Assembly (NCBI GenBank): GCA_964016985.1 | Contig: OZ024824.1 | Location: forward strand, 120,424,951 to 120,488,950 | Length of the DNA stretch: 64,000 bases | Source: Anodontia alba | Lineage: Eukaryota > Mollusca > Bivalvia > Lucinida > Lucinidae | Direction: 5' to 3' | Shown here: positions 1 through 10,903 of the stretch, in pieces | Position numbering within the stretch: the first letter of the stretch is position 1 | Layout of the letters: each line of letters starts with the position of its first letter | The notes under the pieces: generated by a model | Database searches by the model: none | The model's input: the letters and a program-made list of their open reading frames with translations, nothing else | What the model was told of the DNA's origin: nothing | Made by a program: the position numbers and the translations under genes

Positions 1-595
1 ATAAGTTTTTAGGATCTCATTACTTCTACACTAAGTAATGGATTTTGTTTCTATTTGGTATTATGATGGACACTGGTCAAAAGTTTTTATCCGCACCATC
101 AGCACTCATGACCGTGACCTTGAGGTCAAGGTCACAGACTTAGAATTTAAATGTTAAAGTTTTCGTTAAAGAATTTAAATGTTAAAGTTTTCGTTAAAGT
201 TTTTAAGACCTCATTATTTCCTAACTTTATCACTGATTTGATTCATCTTTGGTATGATGATACATATTGGTCCAAAATTGTGCGCAGTACCATCCCCACC
301 ACTTGTCAAGGTCAAGGTCAAGGTCACAGACTTAGAATTTAAATGTTAAAGTTAAAGGTTTTAAGACATCATTATTTTCTAACCTAATCACAGATTTGAT
401 TCATCTTTGGTATGATGATATATAGTGGTCCAAAATTTTGCGCAGTACCATCCCCACCACTTAGGTCAAGGTCACAGAGTTTGCATGTTGAAATTTTACG
501 TTCACTCATGACCATGACCTTGAGGTTGAGGTCACAGACTTAGAATTTTAAATGTTAAAGTTTTTGTTAAAGTTTTTAAGAACTCATTAAAACGT
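1..595 (+). repeat. AGGTCA-rich interspersed repeat, tandem units
   Basis: Two to three diverged units of about 160-180 bp carry the landmarks TTTGGTATGATGATA, CAGTACCATCCCCACCAC and GTCAAGGTCACAGACTTAG. The same units recur at 31130-31680 and 32640-33250, where they sit within or beside an element bounded by AGCTCGCC-type ends, so this is probably the 3' part of such an element cut by the window edge. The short open frame inside is not coding. Positions 306-326 hold three overlapping TCAAGGTCA words. Confidence 0.75.
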
Positions 596-3100
596 CAGGT
601 ATTCAGAGAGGCTAGTTGGCTCATTAAGATTGTTGTGTATCTGAAGACTGCTATGGTACATTGTACCTCGTAACCTGTACACATAATCATTATGTTCAGA
701 TAAACCTCAGGTATTCAGAGAGGCTAGTTGGCTCATTAAGATTGTTGTGTATCTGGAGATTACTATGGTACCTGTACACATTCTGTTCAGATAAACCTCA
801 GGTGTTCAGAGAGGCTGGTTGACCCGTAGATTGCTATGGTACCTGTACACATTCTCTTCAGATAAACTTCAGGTGTTCAGAGAGGATAAACTGGTCAGAT
901 AAACTTCAGGTGTTCAGAGGTTGCTTGGCTCAGTAAGATTGTTGTGTACCTGGAGATTGCTATGGTACCTGGGCACGTTCTGTTCAGATAAACTTCTGCT
1001 ATGGTACCTGGGCACGTTCTGTTCAGATAAACTTCAGGTGTTCAGAGAGGCCGGTTGACAGTAAGATTGTTGTGTACCTTGAAATTGGTATGGTACCTGT
1101 ACAGATAAATCTCAGGTATTCAGAGAGGCTGGTTTGTTGTGTACCTGGAGATTGTTATGGTACCTGTACACATTCATTTCAGATAAACCTCAGATGTTCA
1201 GAGAGGCTAGTAGGCTCAGTAAGATTGTTGTGTACCTGGAGATTACTATAGTACCTGTACACATTCTGTTCAGTTAAACCTCAGGTATTCAGAGAGGCTT
1301 GTTGGCTCAGTAAGATTGTTGTGTATCTGGAGATTGCTATAGTACCTGTACACATTCTGCTCAGATAAACTTCACGTGTTAAGAGATGCTGGTTGACTTA
1401 GTAAGATTGTTGTGTACCTGGAGATTGCTATGGTAGCAGAGGGACTGGTCAGCTCAGTTAGATTGTTGTCTACCTGGAGATTGCTATGGTACCTGTACAC
1501 ATTCTCTTCAGATAAACTTCAGGTGTTCAGAGAGGCTAGTAGGCTCAGTAAGATTATATACCTGGAAATTGCTATGGTTCCTGTACACATTCTGTTCAGA
1601 TAAACCTCAGGCATTCAGAGAGGCTAGTTGGCTCATTAAGATTGTTGTGTATCTGGAGATTGCTATGGTACCTGTACACATTCTGTTCAGATAAACCTCA
1701 GGTATTCAGAGAGACTGGTCAGCTCAGTTACATTGTTTCTGTACCTGGAGATTGCTATGGCACCTGTACACATTCTCTTCAGAAAAACTTCAGGTGTTCA
1801 GAGAGGCTGGATGACTCAGTAAGATTTTTGTGTACCTGGAGATTGCTATGGTTCCTGTACACATTCTGTTCAAATAAACTTCAGGTGTTCAGAGAGGCTG
1901 GTTGACTCAGTAAGATTGTTGTGAACCTGGAGATTTGCTATGTTACTTGTACACATTCTGTTCAGATAAACCACAGGTGTTCCGAAGGACTGGTCGGCCT
2001 AGTAAGATTGTTGTGTACCTGGGGATTGTTATGGTGCCTGTACACATTCTTTTCAGATAAACCTCAGGTTTTCAGAGAGGCAGGTTGACTCAGTTAAATT
2101 GTTGTGTATCTGGAGGTTGCTATGGTACCTGTACACATTCTGTTCAGATAAACCTTAGGTGTTCCGAGGGACTGGTCGGCTCAGTTAGATTGTTGTGTAC
2201 CTGGAGATTGCGATGGTACATGTACCTGTACACATTCTCTTCAGATAAACTTCAGGTGTTCAGAGAGGCTGGATGACTCAGTAAGATTGTTGTGTACCTG
2301 GAGATTGCTATGGTTCCTGTACACATTCTGTTCAGATAAACATCAGGTGTTCAGAGAGGCTCGTTGACTCAGTAAGATTGTTGTGAACCTGGAGATTTGC
2401 TATGGTACTTGTACACATTCTGTTCAGATAAACCACAGGAGTTCCGAAGGACTGGTCGGCCTAGTTAGATTGTTGTGTACCTTGAGATTGTTATGGTACC
2501 TGTACACATTCTGTTCAGATAAACCTCAGGTGTTCAGAGAGGCAGGTTGACTCAGTAAGATTGTTGTGTGTCTGGAGGTTGCTATTGTACCTGTACACAT
2601 TCTGTTCAGATAAACTTTAGGTGTTCCGAGGGACTGGTCGGCTCAGTTAGATTGTTGTGTACCTGGAGATTGCTATGGTACCTGTACACATTCTCTTCAG
2701 ATAAACTTCAGGTGTTCAGAGAGGCTAGTTGGCTCAGTAAGGTTGTTGTGTACCTGGAGATAGCTATGGTGCCTGTACACATTCTGTTTAGATACACCTC
2801 AGGTGTTCAGTAAGATTGTTGTGTACCTGGAGATTGCTATGGTACCTGTTCATATTCTGTTCAGATGAACCTCAGGTGTTCAGAGAGGTTAGTTGGCTCA
2901 GTAAGAGTTTTGTGTACCTGGAGATTGCTATGGTACCTGTACACATTCTGTACAGATAAACTTCAGGTGTTCAGAGAGGCAGGTTGACAGTAAGATTGTT
3001 ATGTACCTTGAAATTGCTATGGTACCTGTACTGATAATCTCAGGTATTCAGAGAGGCTGGTTGGCTCAGTAAGATTGTTGTTTACCTGAAAATTGCTATT
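596..3100 (+). repeat. Satellite array, about 91-bp period
   Basis: About 27 diverged tandem copies of a unit containing GGAGATTGCTATGGTACCTG, TACACATTCTGTTCAGATAA and GGTGTTCAGAGAGGCTGG follow one another. Successive GTTCAGATAAAC landmarks are mostly 89-93 bp apart, with some shorter partial units near 840-1030. The period is not a multiple of three, so the open frames across it shift from copy to copy and are not a repeat protein. Divergence between neighbouring copies is roughly 5-15 percent by eye. Detached copies lie at 4108-4170 and 4335-4665. Confidence 0.9.
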
Positions 3101-3691
3101 GTATATTGCATGAAGGTAATTTGACAGTATTGTCATGACACCTACCATTCTACCTGGGTAAAGCAGGTTTTGCATGAATTAACGGGAAAACATTACTATT
3201 AATTTTTTGTTGTATATAATCTATACGTATGTTTTTGGTTAGTATGTTTCAACAGTGCAGTTGGTAGAATGGAGCACTCGGGACAAACTAGATGATTACA
3301 GGAGATCCTAACAGCACTTAGTTTCTTTTTCTAAATTTCTTACTTGGCTTATGGTTCTTTTTTGTATGTAACATATTAATATGCTATTATATTATTTAAA
3401 ATAGATATTATTAGACATAATTATGGAGTTGTTGACATTTTTTCACAAATAATATGCCTCCAACTTTCTTATCTCTATACATGTATGTATTTACACGGAC
3501 TGTCAGCATGTAGTAATGATACGAACTAAAAGTTAACTAGACTTACCGGTTTTCTTCTTGGCTTTATTTAACTTTAAAAGGCTACACTGAAAATGTTTCA
3601 TCACTGATAATAGCAAAATACATTTTCTTTCTGAACATTTTTCTTTTATATTTAATTCTTAACAGGTATAAAATAAAAAGATAAGTAATGA
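3101..3691. other. AT-rich spacer, nothing recognised
   Basis: I see no gene, hairpin element or SINE here. The stretch is AT-rich single-copy-looking sequence between the satellite and the first B element. Confidence 0.5.
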
Positions 3692-3911
3692 TACCGTATT
3701 TACCATATGTATTTGGACAGACAGGCCTGAGCAAACAGTGTAGACCCTGATGAGACGCCACAGAACGCTGCGTCTCATCTGGGTCTACACTGTTTGCCAC
3801 TCATCCAGCAATTTTTAGACACAACATCGGGTAGTGAATTGTACTGGTTCAAATTTATGAACATATATGGTAAGGAGTTGAGGTGTCCGAATACTTAGGG
3901 TAAATACGGTA
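3692..3911. mobile_element. MITE-like element, family B (complete)
   Basis: The element begins TACCGTATTTACC and ends GGTAAATACGGTA, an inverted pair. Its centre is a hairpin with arms around GTGTAGACCCTGATGAGACG and CGTCTCATCTGGGTCTACAC. It is one of the best-preserved copies of the most frequent family in the window. No coding capacity is seen, so it would depend on a transposase supplied in trans. Confidence 0.8.
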
Positions 3912-3980
3912 CACTAGGATTCGAACCTACAATATGCAGATTTGTAGTCTAGGAAAACTACCACTGAGCTACTGCGGATT
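3912..3980 (-). tRNA. tRNA-like sequence (pseudo-tRNA or SINE head)
   Basis: On the minus strand there is a perfect box A (TAGCTCAGTGG, 3961-3971) and a perfect box B (GGTTCGAATCC, 3917-3927) with tRNA-like spacing. An anticodon arm with loop CTACAAA can be drawn, but the acceptor arm does not pair and the T stem has a mismatch. It directly abuts the B element. I read it as a tRNA pseudogene or the head of a tRNA-derived SINE rather than a working tRNA. Confidence 0.45.
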
Positions 3981-4107
3981 TACGAGTACTGCTGCTTATT
4001 AAATTTATTGAAGTATTTGGATGGTGTTTACCTATTTATTAAAGTGGACTTGGTCTAACAAGATAAACAACCAGTGACATCACTGTCAGCTTATCCTCTG
4101 AGGATAG

Positions 4108-4170
4108 TAACTGTACACATTCTGTTCAGATAAACCACGGATGTTCAGAGAGGCTGGTTGGCTCAGTAAC
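4108..4170 (+). repeat. Detached copy of the 91-bp satellite unit
   Basis: The landmarks CTGTACACATTCTGTTCAGA and GAGAGGCTGGTTGGCTCAG match the array at 596-3100. It is separated from the next detached copies by an A-family fragment. Confidence 0.75.
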
Positions 4171-4171
4171 A

Positions 4172-4316
4172 TAGATCTAGATAAGAGTGGGTATTAGGTT
4201 AATATTTTTCTTATTTCTCCACGAAAACATATATTGTGGGTACTCATTAGAAGTGCCTCAGCGAAAAATATCAGTACTTTTGGATTGAAAAAAGCACCTT
4301 AACTAGAGCTATGCTC
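4172..4316. mobile_element. Family A element lacking one hairpin arm
   Basis: Both outer ends (ATAGATCTAGATAAGAG and TTAACTAGAGCTATG) are present, but only one copy of the ACATATATTGTGGGTACTCA arm remains, so the central palindrome has collapsed. It interrupts detached satellite units. Confidence 0.65.
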
Positions 4317-4334
4317 AATAACATTGTTACCTTT

Positions 4335-4665
4335 TCTAGAGCTATGTTATCTGTACACATTCTGTTCGGATAAACCTCAGGTGTTCAGAGAATCTGGTTG
4401 ACTCAGTAAGATTGTTGTGTTCAGAGAGGCTAGTTGGCTCATTAAGATTGTTGTTTACCTGGAAACTCTATCTTGAGCTATGTTACCTGTCCACATTCTG
4501 TTCAGATAAACCACAGGTGTTCAGAGAGGCTCGTTGGCTGAGATCTCAGTTAGATTGTTGTTTACCTGGAAACTCTATTCTAGAGCTATATTAGCTGTAC
4601 ACATTCTGTTCAGATGAACCACAGGTGTTCAGAGAGGTCAATTGACTCAGTACAATTGTTGTTTA
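4335..4665 (+). repeat. Detached satellite units (about 4 copies)
   Basis: There are four partial units with ACACATTCTGTTCAGATAAA and TTCAGAGAGGCT landmarks, related to the main array but with CTCTATTCTAGAGCTATATT-type inserts that may come from A-family ends. Confidence 0.7.
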
Positions 4666-4667
4666 CC

Positions 4668-4781
4668 CATGCTAAATGCCAAACAGTACAGACCCAGATC
4701 AGTTGACTTTTTAGAAGCCAACTGATCTCTGAATCTACACTGTTTGCAGAGACGGGGCATATCCGGATTAAGCAGGACAAG
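4668..4781. mobile_element. Family D fragment
   Basis: It contains the central hairpin (arms CCCAGATCAGTTGACTTTT and AGAAGCCAACTGATCTCTGA) and the GGCATATCCGGATTAAGCAG end region. The other terminus is missing. Confidence 0.6.
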
Positions 4782-5090
4782 TGTATTTTTTTCCATGTGT
4801 GTTTTGCCCACACAGGCTTTATGTGCCACCTTAGAATTTACTTACAGCTAGCTGAAATGATGACCAGTCAAATTGCTTGGTTCGTCTGTGTCTGAAAAAA
4901 GTGTTCTAGTTGTCATGCTTATTTTTTATAGATCCTAGAATTTTATCATTTAAGAATATGAAAATTTGATTATTTGTGTCCAACTAAATGGACAGAAATG
5001 GAACCTTATCTGGACACTTTCTGTCCAAGTTACTTGTGTGGCCTAAAGGCAAAATGAACCATTTCTGAAAAGTGGACTACTCTTTTAGCC
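4782..5090. other. Unannotated AT-rich stretch
   Basis: No feature recognised. There are two weak inverted words around CTGTCCAAG and no reading frame worth reporting. Confidence 0.4.
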
Positions 5091-5281
5091 CATAGCTCTT
5101 AAGGCACTTTTTTCAATCCAAAAGAATTGATATTTTTCTTATTTCTCCACGAAAACATATGTTGTGGGTACTCATTAGAAGTGCCTTGTTGAGGCGCTTC
5201 TAATGAGTACCCACAACATATGTTTTCATGGAGAAATAAGAAAAATATTAACCTGATACCCATTCTTATCTAGGCCTATGT
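5091..5281. mobile_element. Family A palindromic MITE
   Basis: The outer ends are CATAGCTCTTAAGGCAC and TTATCTAGGCCTATG. The long central palindrome runs from ATTTCTCCACGAAAACATAT to its complement, with a short GCCTTGTTGAGGCG turn. This would fold as a hairpin of well over 50 bp. Confidence 0.8.
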
Positions 5282-5300
5282 AGCCCTTTTTTTGCTGAAA

Positions 5301-5493
5301 GGGACATGCCCTGTCTTAGCAAACAGTGTAGGTCCAGATCAGTTGGCTTCTGAAGAAGAAGCTAACTGATCTGGATCTGCACTGTTTGTCATTAATTATG
5401 TGAATTCTATCAAAAACCCAGATCAAGTTATCTGATTGGCTGGAAATTAGAAGTGGGCATGGCATCTTAATTTATTCAGCAAGGCAAGGGTTA
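5301..5493. mobile_element. Family D MITE (5' end truncated)
   Basis: It has the central hairpin of GATCAGTTGGCTTCTGAAG type, the ATCTGATTGGCTG module and the terminal AAGGCAAGGGTTAG. The beginning is replaced by unrelated sequence. Confidence 0.7.
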
Positions 5494-5936
5494 GAGTAGA
5501 TCCATTTTCAAGAGGGGGGGAAAACAATTTTGACAGTGTTGACTCCCCTGAATTAAATAGTTTGCTTAAAAATATGTGTTCGTTAAAAACACCTGAATGC
5601 GGTGATTCTAATGAATTTCCAGGACATATTTTCATAAGGAAATAAGAAAAAACATATGGACTCTTTTACTGGAAAAAAAAGTGCCTTGTAGAGAGTTGTT
5701 GTCTGCAGCAGGCTGATGGATAATTGAAGATTATTCCTATGTCTGGTTCAGTAATAGGTGTTACAGTATGTTATGAATCCTGTGCATCTTGTTCTCATTT
5801 CAGCTCTGATCATCCCTTTCCTCAGGTAACCTCAGTACTTCCATTCATCATCCTGACTAACATATACAGGCTACTGTAAAATTATGTTCCTGTATTCGGA
5901 CTGATGTGTATGGAAACAAAGTGTTTGGTAGTGTCG
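5494..5936. other. Degenerate repeat remnant and unclassified sequence
   Basis: Between 5560 and 5690 there is a weak relative of family A (TTCATAAGGAAATAAGAAAA). The rest is unrecognised. A short stretch at 5800-5826 has acceptor-like and donor-like flanks but too little sequence to call an exon. Confidence 0.35.
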
Positions 5937-6152
5937 TAATAACCCTATTAAGACACATTATCCACTTACCATACCTGTCCTAAACATTTCTGTCCTGAAT
6001 AGTCCATTCTTCTGCCTCTTGATTTGTCTAAAATATTGCTGTATGTATGGCAAATAGTGTAGACCCTGATCAGATGCCGCATTCTGTGGCATCTGATTTG
6101 GGTCTAAACTATTTGCAAAGGCCTGTCTTTCCCAATACTTACGGCTGTTACG
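5937..6152. mobile_element. Family B MITE
   Basis: The central hairpin arms are TGTAGACCCTGATCAGATGC and GCATCTGATTTGGGTCTAAA, with the flanking CTTACCATACCTGTCCTAAA module. The termini are diverged (TAATAACCCTATTAAGACAC). Confidence 0.7.
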
Positions 6153-6801
6153 GCAATACTCTTTTAGGGAAGGCGACTGAGTCCAAATTGTTTTGCATCC
6201 CCTCTGAAAAGTGGGCTTCTCTAAAAGGAAAGAAAGTTTTCCTTGTAGAGTAGACTCCATTTCAGAAGGGGGTGGGTGTGCAGAAAAGCAAACAGGAAGT
6301 CACAGAAGTTGTCTCCCTTTGTAAAATTGATATAAAATGTACCAAATATATCAAGTCACCTTGAGCCCTTTGTCAAGGAAAAATTGAAAAAAAATGCACT
6401 TATTTGTTGTAAGCTTATTTATGCCAAGAGAACTTAAGTTCTTAGAAAATGATACTTTGGAAATAATTGTAGGTCCACATAATGGGTGAGAAGAGATTTT
6501 TTGTTATTTTGCCCCAAATCATATCTTGTAGGTAGGAACTGGAATGACCTCAGTGAGGCAGGTCCATTGGATACCACCCGCAAGATATAATTTATTAAAC
6601 TACTATATGATATCACCGCAGTTATCTCTTTTTTTCTGTAACTTTGAAATGTAACAAGATTTTCCGCTACTAATAAGAAAAGACATACCGTAATAAACCT
6701 AAATACAGTGTATTGGAACATCTTATGTAGAGCTATGGAGAGCTTATTTTTGAGTTCTAATTGATACATGTACATGTATATTTAGGAGTGTGTTTATTAT
6801 T
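6153..6801. other. Long stretch without a supported gene
   Basis: Open frames on both strands here are short, AT-rich and lack splice-site or domain support. I see no repeat family that I can name. Confidence 0.4.
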
Positions 6802-7014
6802 CTTAACCCTAGTCCTGCTGAACCCGAATATGCCCTGCCTTTGCAAACAATGTAGATCCAGATCAGTTGGCTTCTGAAGAAGCCAACTGATCTGGATCTA
6901 CACTGTTTGGCATCAAGTCTGTGAATTTGTACCACCAACCCGAATCAAGTAATCTGATTGGCTGAAAATTAGGTAGGCATGGCATCTTAATTTATTCAGC
7001 ATAAGAATGGTTGA
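6802..7014. mobile_element. Family D MITE (near complete)
   Basis: It begins TTAACCCTAGTCCTGCTGAA and ends in the degenerate complement ATTCAGCATAAGAATGGTTG. The central stem pairs GATCAGTTGGCTTCTGAAG with GAAGCCAACTGATC almost perfectly. Confidence 0.8.
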
Positions 7015-7130
7015 GTACCCTAAGTATTTGGTCAACTCCACACTGAGCCTCTTTTGGACCTGTGTCGTTACCAGCTTTTGGCAGGAAGGCTCTTTCCTCT
7101 CTTGGTGCAAGATCAGGATTTAGGGCCTTT

Positions 7131-8542
7131 TCAGTTCACCTGAGCCAAATGCTCAAGTTGAGCTATCATGTGATCAGCCTGTGTCTGTAGTGCGTCATCC
7201 AGCATGGGTCATCAACAGTTTCTTGGAATGACATCTGTGACAAGGAAAAATTGATATCAAATTATGTACATAAACAAGATGAATGACTTTGATTTATTTC
7301 TTAAATTCAATAGTTTTTTCATTTATTTCTCTAAAATTATTTTTCCTTCATATGGAAACTTTCCATATTAATTTTGTGTATGTACAGTTGTATTTACCTT
7401 GAAGGTATTTGGCTACATGGCAAGATTGCATAAAGCTGTATGAATCTTACATGTACTTCCTGACAGGTTTGGTGATTTTCCCTGAAATGAGAGCTACACA
7501 AGTACACAGAATAAACAGAAGCACTTGTGTTTATATAGTGTCTTGTCTCTGGCTCTGCATTTTATAAAAGCATCACAAAAACAAAATACCAAATTATACA
7601 TCTCTTTTAAACTACTTGACTCGTTTCCACCAAACTTTACAGAAATGTTTCCCTCATGACCCTCTACCAATTTGCTCAAATGGCTCCTCTCCACTGAACA
7701 ATGGCCACCAGAGCTAAAAATAGAAAAAGTCTTTAAATGACTTCTTCTAGTCCAGGGCCAGTTTTCAAAATAATATCAGAAAATGTTCCTCTTGCCCCTT
7801 TACCAAAATTGCTCAAATGGTCTGCTGAGCTGAACAATATTGCGGCCAGAGCTAAAAAATTGAAAAAAATCTTTGAACAACATCTCCGACGAGGCCAGTG
7901 GCCTGATTTCAAAGAAATGTTCCTCTTATGCCCCATTACCAAAATTGCTCAAATGGTTCTACTCCGCTGAAATCTTGGCTGCCAGAGCTAAAAATAGAAA
8001 AAAAAGTCTTTTAAATGACATCTCCTCCTAGGCCTGTGGCCAGATTTCAAAATGATTTCGCAGAAATGTTTCACTCACCTTTACAAAAATAGCTTGGTGG
8101 CTCCATTCCACTGAACAAGATGGCTGCCAGAGCTAAAAGTAGAAAAATCTTTAAACAACATCTCCTCCAAGACCTGTTGCCCAATTTCAAAATGATTTCA
8201 CAGAATTGTTCCTCTGATGCCCTATTGCCAAAATTGCTAAAATGATTCTGCTCTACTGGTGTTTAATTTTTTTCTGCAGAAAAAAAAAATCATCAAACAA
8301 CATCTCCTCCTAGGCCAGCTGCCTGATTTCAGAATAAACTTACAGAAATATTCCTCGTAAGCCTCTTTACCAAAATGTCTAAAATGATTCCACCCCACTG
8401 AACAAGATAGCTGCCAGAGCTAAAAGTAGAAAAAAAATCTTTAGTCCACATCTCTCAAAGCAGTGACCCCATCACTTCTACAAGCTATGTAACATCTGGA
8501 GCTCAGGTGAGCGATCCAGAACCATCATGGCCCTCTTGTTCT
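7131..8542. mobile_element. Long non-coding element, family E, with internal tandem repeats
   Basis: The left edge TTCACCTGAGCCAAATGCTC and right edge GAGCTCAGGTGAGCGATC are inverted relatives, giving short terminal inverted repeats around TCACCTGAGC. Between about 7600 and 8440 a unit of about 135-140 bp is repeated roughly six times, marked by CAAAATTGCTCAAATGG and GATGGCTGCCAGAGCTAAAA. Open frames inside are accidental. Its autonomous partner is unknown to me. Confidence 0.65.
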
Positions 8543-8616
8543 CATCTGTCCCATTCTTCTATTCTCTCTGAAATAAGGCTCAACTTACTCAAAATAGTGT
8601 TGACTACAGCTTGCCA

Positions 8617-8697
8617 AGTAAAAAGGGTGGTTAGGTAAACTGAATACGCTTAACATGTCCCTATTGGGTTGACTGGGCTGTAAAACCTCACCACAAA
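8617..8697 (+). mobile_element. SINE1 3' fragment
   Basis: It matches the tail region of the tRNA-derived SINE1: GTGGTTAGGTAAACTGA-like, then GGGTTGACTGGGCTGTAAAA and CCTCACCACAAAC. The tRNA-like head is absent. Confidence 0.7.
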
Positions 8698-8700
8698 CCA

Positions 8701-9058
8701 GGGCTCAGTCGTTCAAAGCATCATTAGCTTTAAGAGCTTGTTAATGACAATCTCGTTAATTGTAGAAGCTAGGGTATTTTCAAATACATTAATATTTTTG
8801 CTGCAAAAATGTGAGCAGCTTTTGCAATGCAAAAGCTACTTACCCTTTTTCAGCAAAAAATAGTGATATCAATGTTTTTGCCATGTTTCAAGATAGAAAT
8901 TTCCCCAGTTGGCATTCTATGTAAATCTACATCGGGCCGTCATCGGCCCGTCAGCTACCCTGACGGGCCGATGACGGCCCGATATAGATTTACGTAGAAT
9001 GCTGACTGGGTCAGCATCACATTATCTAACAATTTTGTTAAGTTTTGAACAACTGGGC
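8701..9058. mobile_element. Family F MITE interrupted by a family C palindrome
   Basis: The ends are GGGCTCAGTCGTTCAAAG and CTTTTGAACAACTGGGCCT in inverted orientation. The internal stem is GCAGCTTTTGCAATGC-like with GCAAAAGCTACTTAC. A complete C element (8903-9011) sits in its right arm, so C inserted later. Confidence 0.75.
8903..9011. mobile_element. Family C near-perfect palindrome
   Basis: The sequence reads almost the same on both strands: CATCGGGCCGTCATCGGCCC on the left and GGGCCGATGACGGCCCGAT on the right, around GTCAGCTACCCTGACG. Ends are CCCAGTTGGCATTC and GAATGCTGACTGGG. Unlike its surroundings it is GC-rich in the middle. Confidence 0.8.
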
Positions 9059-9451
9059 CTTGTTGATATGTCTGGCTGTCTTAGCTAAAAGTACTGGATG
9101 GATGGAAAACCATTTAGACGCTTATCAAACTGATCCTATCAGGGCTACAATGTTTGCTAAGACATATCTGTATGAAAAGTTAAGGTAAATATGGTAAAGT
9201 CATCAAAAGGTGAAAGTTCAGGCCTGGTAGTTCTTGTGTTTATATATACCCATGTAAAATGATAATGATAGCTTGCTCAGAGATTTTTAGCAGGAACATA
9301 TTTTAGGCATTAACTGTATGGACAAAATACTTATCAATCTCCTGCTTTCAATCTAAAAACAAACATGAATGCATCAAACTCATTTCCAGTTCAATGTATT
9401 ACCAAGATTTTGTCTGTACTGTTACAGATGATTCTGGCTCCTTATATTCTT
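9059..9451. other. Mixed remnant sequence
   Basis: A degraded B-like hairpin is recognisable at 9090-9200 (CCTATCAGGGCTACAATGTT). The remainder is unclassified AT-rich sequence. Confidence 0.4.
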
Positions 9452-9666
9452 AACCTGAACCTCTCTGTGGGCAAATTCAGCAGACGACAAATTGATGATA
9501 TTTTTCTAGTTTTTTTTTCTAGAAAAAAAGATTTTGACATTTTGTGCAGATTTTCTTCAATGGAAACAATTTGCATGAAATGCCAAATTCTATTTTCTGG
9601 AAAAAATAAGAAAAATATTTCAAAATGTAGTCTGCTGAATTTTTTACCCAGAGTGCTAAATGTTAA
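9452..9666. mobile_element. Family G MITE
   Basis: The left part CAAATTCAGCAGACGACA and the right part GTAGTCTGCTGAATTTTT are inverted. The centre pairs CATTTTGTGCAGATTTTC with GCATGAAATGCCAAATTC-type sequence. Both strands carry overlapping open frames only because the sequence is palindromic. Confidence 0.7.
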
Positions 9667-9676
9667 GAAAATGTTA

Positions 9677-9853
9677 TTCATAGCTCTAGATAAGGCATAT
9701 TTTTTAAACCAAAAGTTTTGATATTTTTCGTGTTTTTCTACAAAATGTATGTTGTGGGTACTCATAAGAAGCCCCTCACTGAGGCACTTCTAATATGAGT
9801 ACCCAAAACATACATTTTTCTGGACAAATAAAATATATTTATCTAGTGCTAGG
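9677..9853. mobile_element. Family A MITE (diverged)
   Basis: Ends are CATAGCTCTAGATAAGGC and ATCTAGTGCTAG. The central palindrome is GTGGGTACTCATAAGAAG with CTTCTAATATGAGTACCC. The hairpin turn CCCTCACTGAGGC is intact. Confidence 0.75.
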
Positions 9854-10366
9854 TTAAATATTATGTAGGGATTTTGAAAAACAGTAGCCGCCAAAATGAA
9901 ATATTTTGTGAGAAAAGAAAATGTTTTAAAAAAAATATTGGTCTAGTGGAACTTATATTTCAATAATTTTTTGTTCTAAGTTCTGCTAGGTTTCGGCAAA
10001 GATAACTTACTGTGTTACCTCAGCATGGATATAACTAGATAATAAACATTACAAATGCATTGTAAAAATTAGAAGAACAAACTGTGATTACAGAGCAAGG
10101 TGTTTCAAGAAATATTTTAGAACAAAATTTCACATCTAGGTTAAAATATTCTTTATGGGCCTATTACGTGAACAGTCTTCAAGATGTGGGCTGCCTAGAT
10201 AGACATTTATTAAGCAGTCGAGGGAAGTGACTCTATGTGTACTTGTTGGAATTTTCAGTATTTGACTGGCTTAAAGTCAAGCCTCTTTCTTTGCCCTAGA
10301 AGCAAGGTATGTCATTGTTTATAAGTATGAATTGATATTGTCTTTGGCAACTGTATAACATATTTA
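9854..10366. other. AT-rich stretch without a supported gene
   Basis: No gene, SINE or palindromic family is recognised. Confidence 0.4.
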
Positions 10367-10545
10367 ACCTACTTATTTGGACAGAAAGATCTGAGCAAAC
10401 AGTGTAAACCTTGATCTGACACTGCAGAACATGGTGTCTGATCAGGGTGTGCATTGCTTGTCACTCATTTATCAGTCTTAGACATCAACAGGTGGAACAA
10501 TAAACAAGTTTAAATTTTAGGACAGGTATGATAAGGAGTTAAGCC
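10367..10545. mobile_element. Family B MITE
   Basis: It includes TTTGGACAGAAAGATCTGAG, a central hairpin with a weakened stem (TTGATCTGACACTGCAG and GTGTCTGATCAGGGTG) and the GGTATGATAAGGAGTTAAG end module. Confidence 0.7.
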
Positions 10546-10548
10546 AAA

Positions 10549-10771
10549 TACACCACAACCTCTTTATAGCACGGTTCGTTATAACACGGTATTATATATA
10601 ATACGGTTCAAAGATGGATCCCAAAAATGTATAGATTGTGTTGAAAAATGACCATAATAGTCATTTTTCAATATAATCTATACATTTTTGTTTGGATATA
10701 ACACGGTTGTTTAACTAACACGGTTTATGCTATGGACCCCAACAATAGTGTAATAAAGAGATTGTGGTGTA
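10549..10771 (+). mobile_element. Family H MITE, copy 1
   Basis: The termini TACACCACAACCTCTTTATA and AAAGAGATTGTGGTGTA are inverted. The centre is a stem of CAATATAATCTATACATTTT with its complement. Recurrent ACACGG words mark the flanks. The second copy (10904-11127) lies in the opposite orientation 130 bp away. Confidence 0.8.
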
Positions 10772-10903
10772 TTTAGGGTGAATACATGTCATCTTATTGG
10801 GTGCACAATGAAGACTGTGTGTTAGTTTGTGCAATCTCTGTAACCCTGATGCTGAGGCTGAAGCTCTGTAGTCTAGATAAGAGGAATATCCAGATAAAAA
10901 AAA

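Noticed and set aside
1412..2813. Repeated open frames with WRLLWYLYTF-like words
   Set aside because: They are translations of the 91-bp satellite. The period is not a multiple of three and the frames break between units.
3912..3980. A functional tRNA gene on the minus strand
   Set aside because: Boxes A and B are perfect, but the acceptor stem does not pair, so it is listed only as tRNA-like.
5800..5826. A 22-nt microexon between TTCTCATTTCAG and GTAACC
   Set aside because: Too short, and nothing nearby to join it to.
9365..9765. Overlapping 107-118 codon frames on both strands
   Set aside because: They mirror each other because the G and A elements are palindromic.
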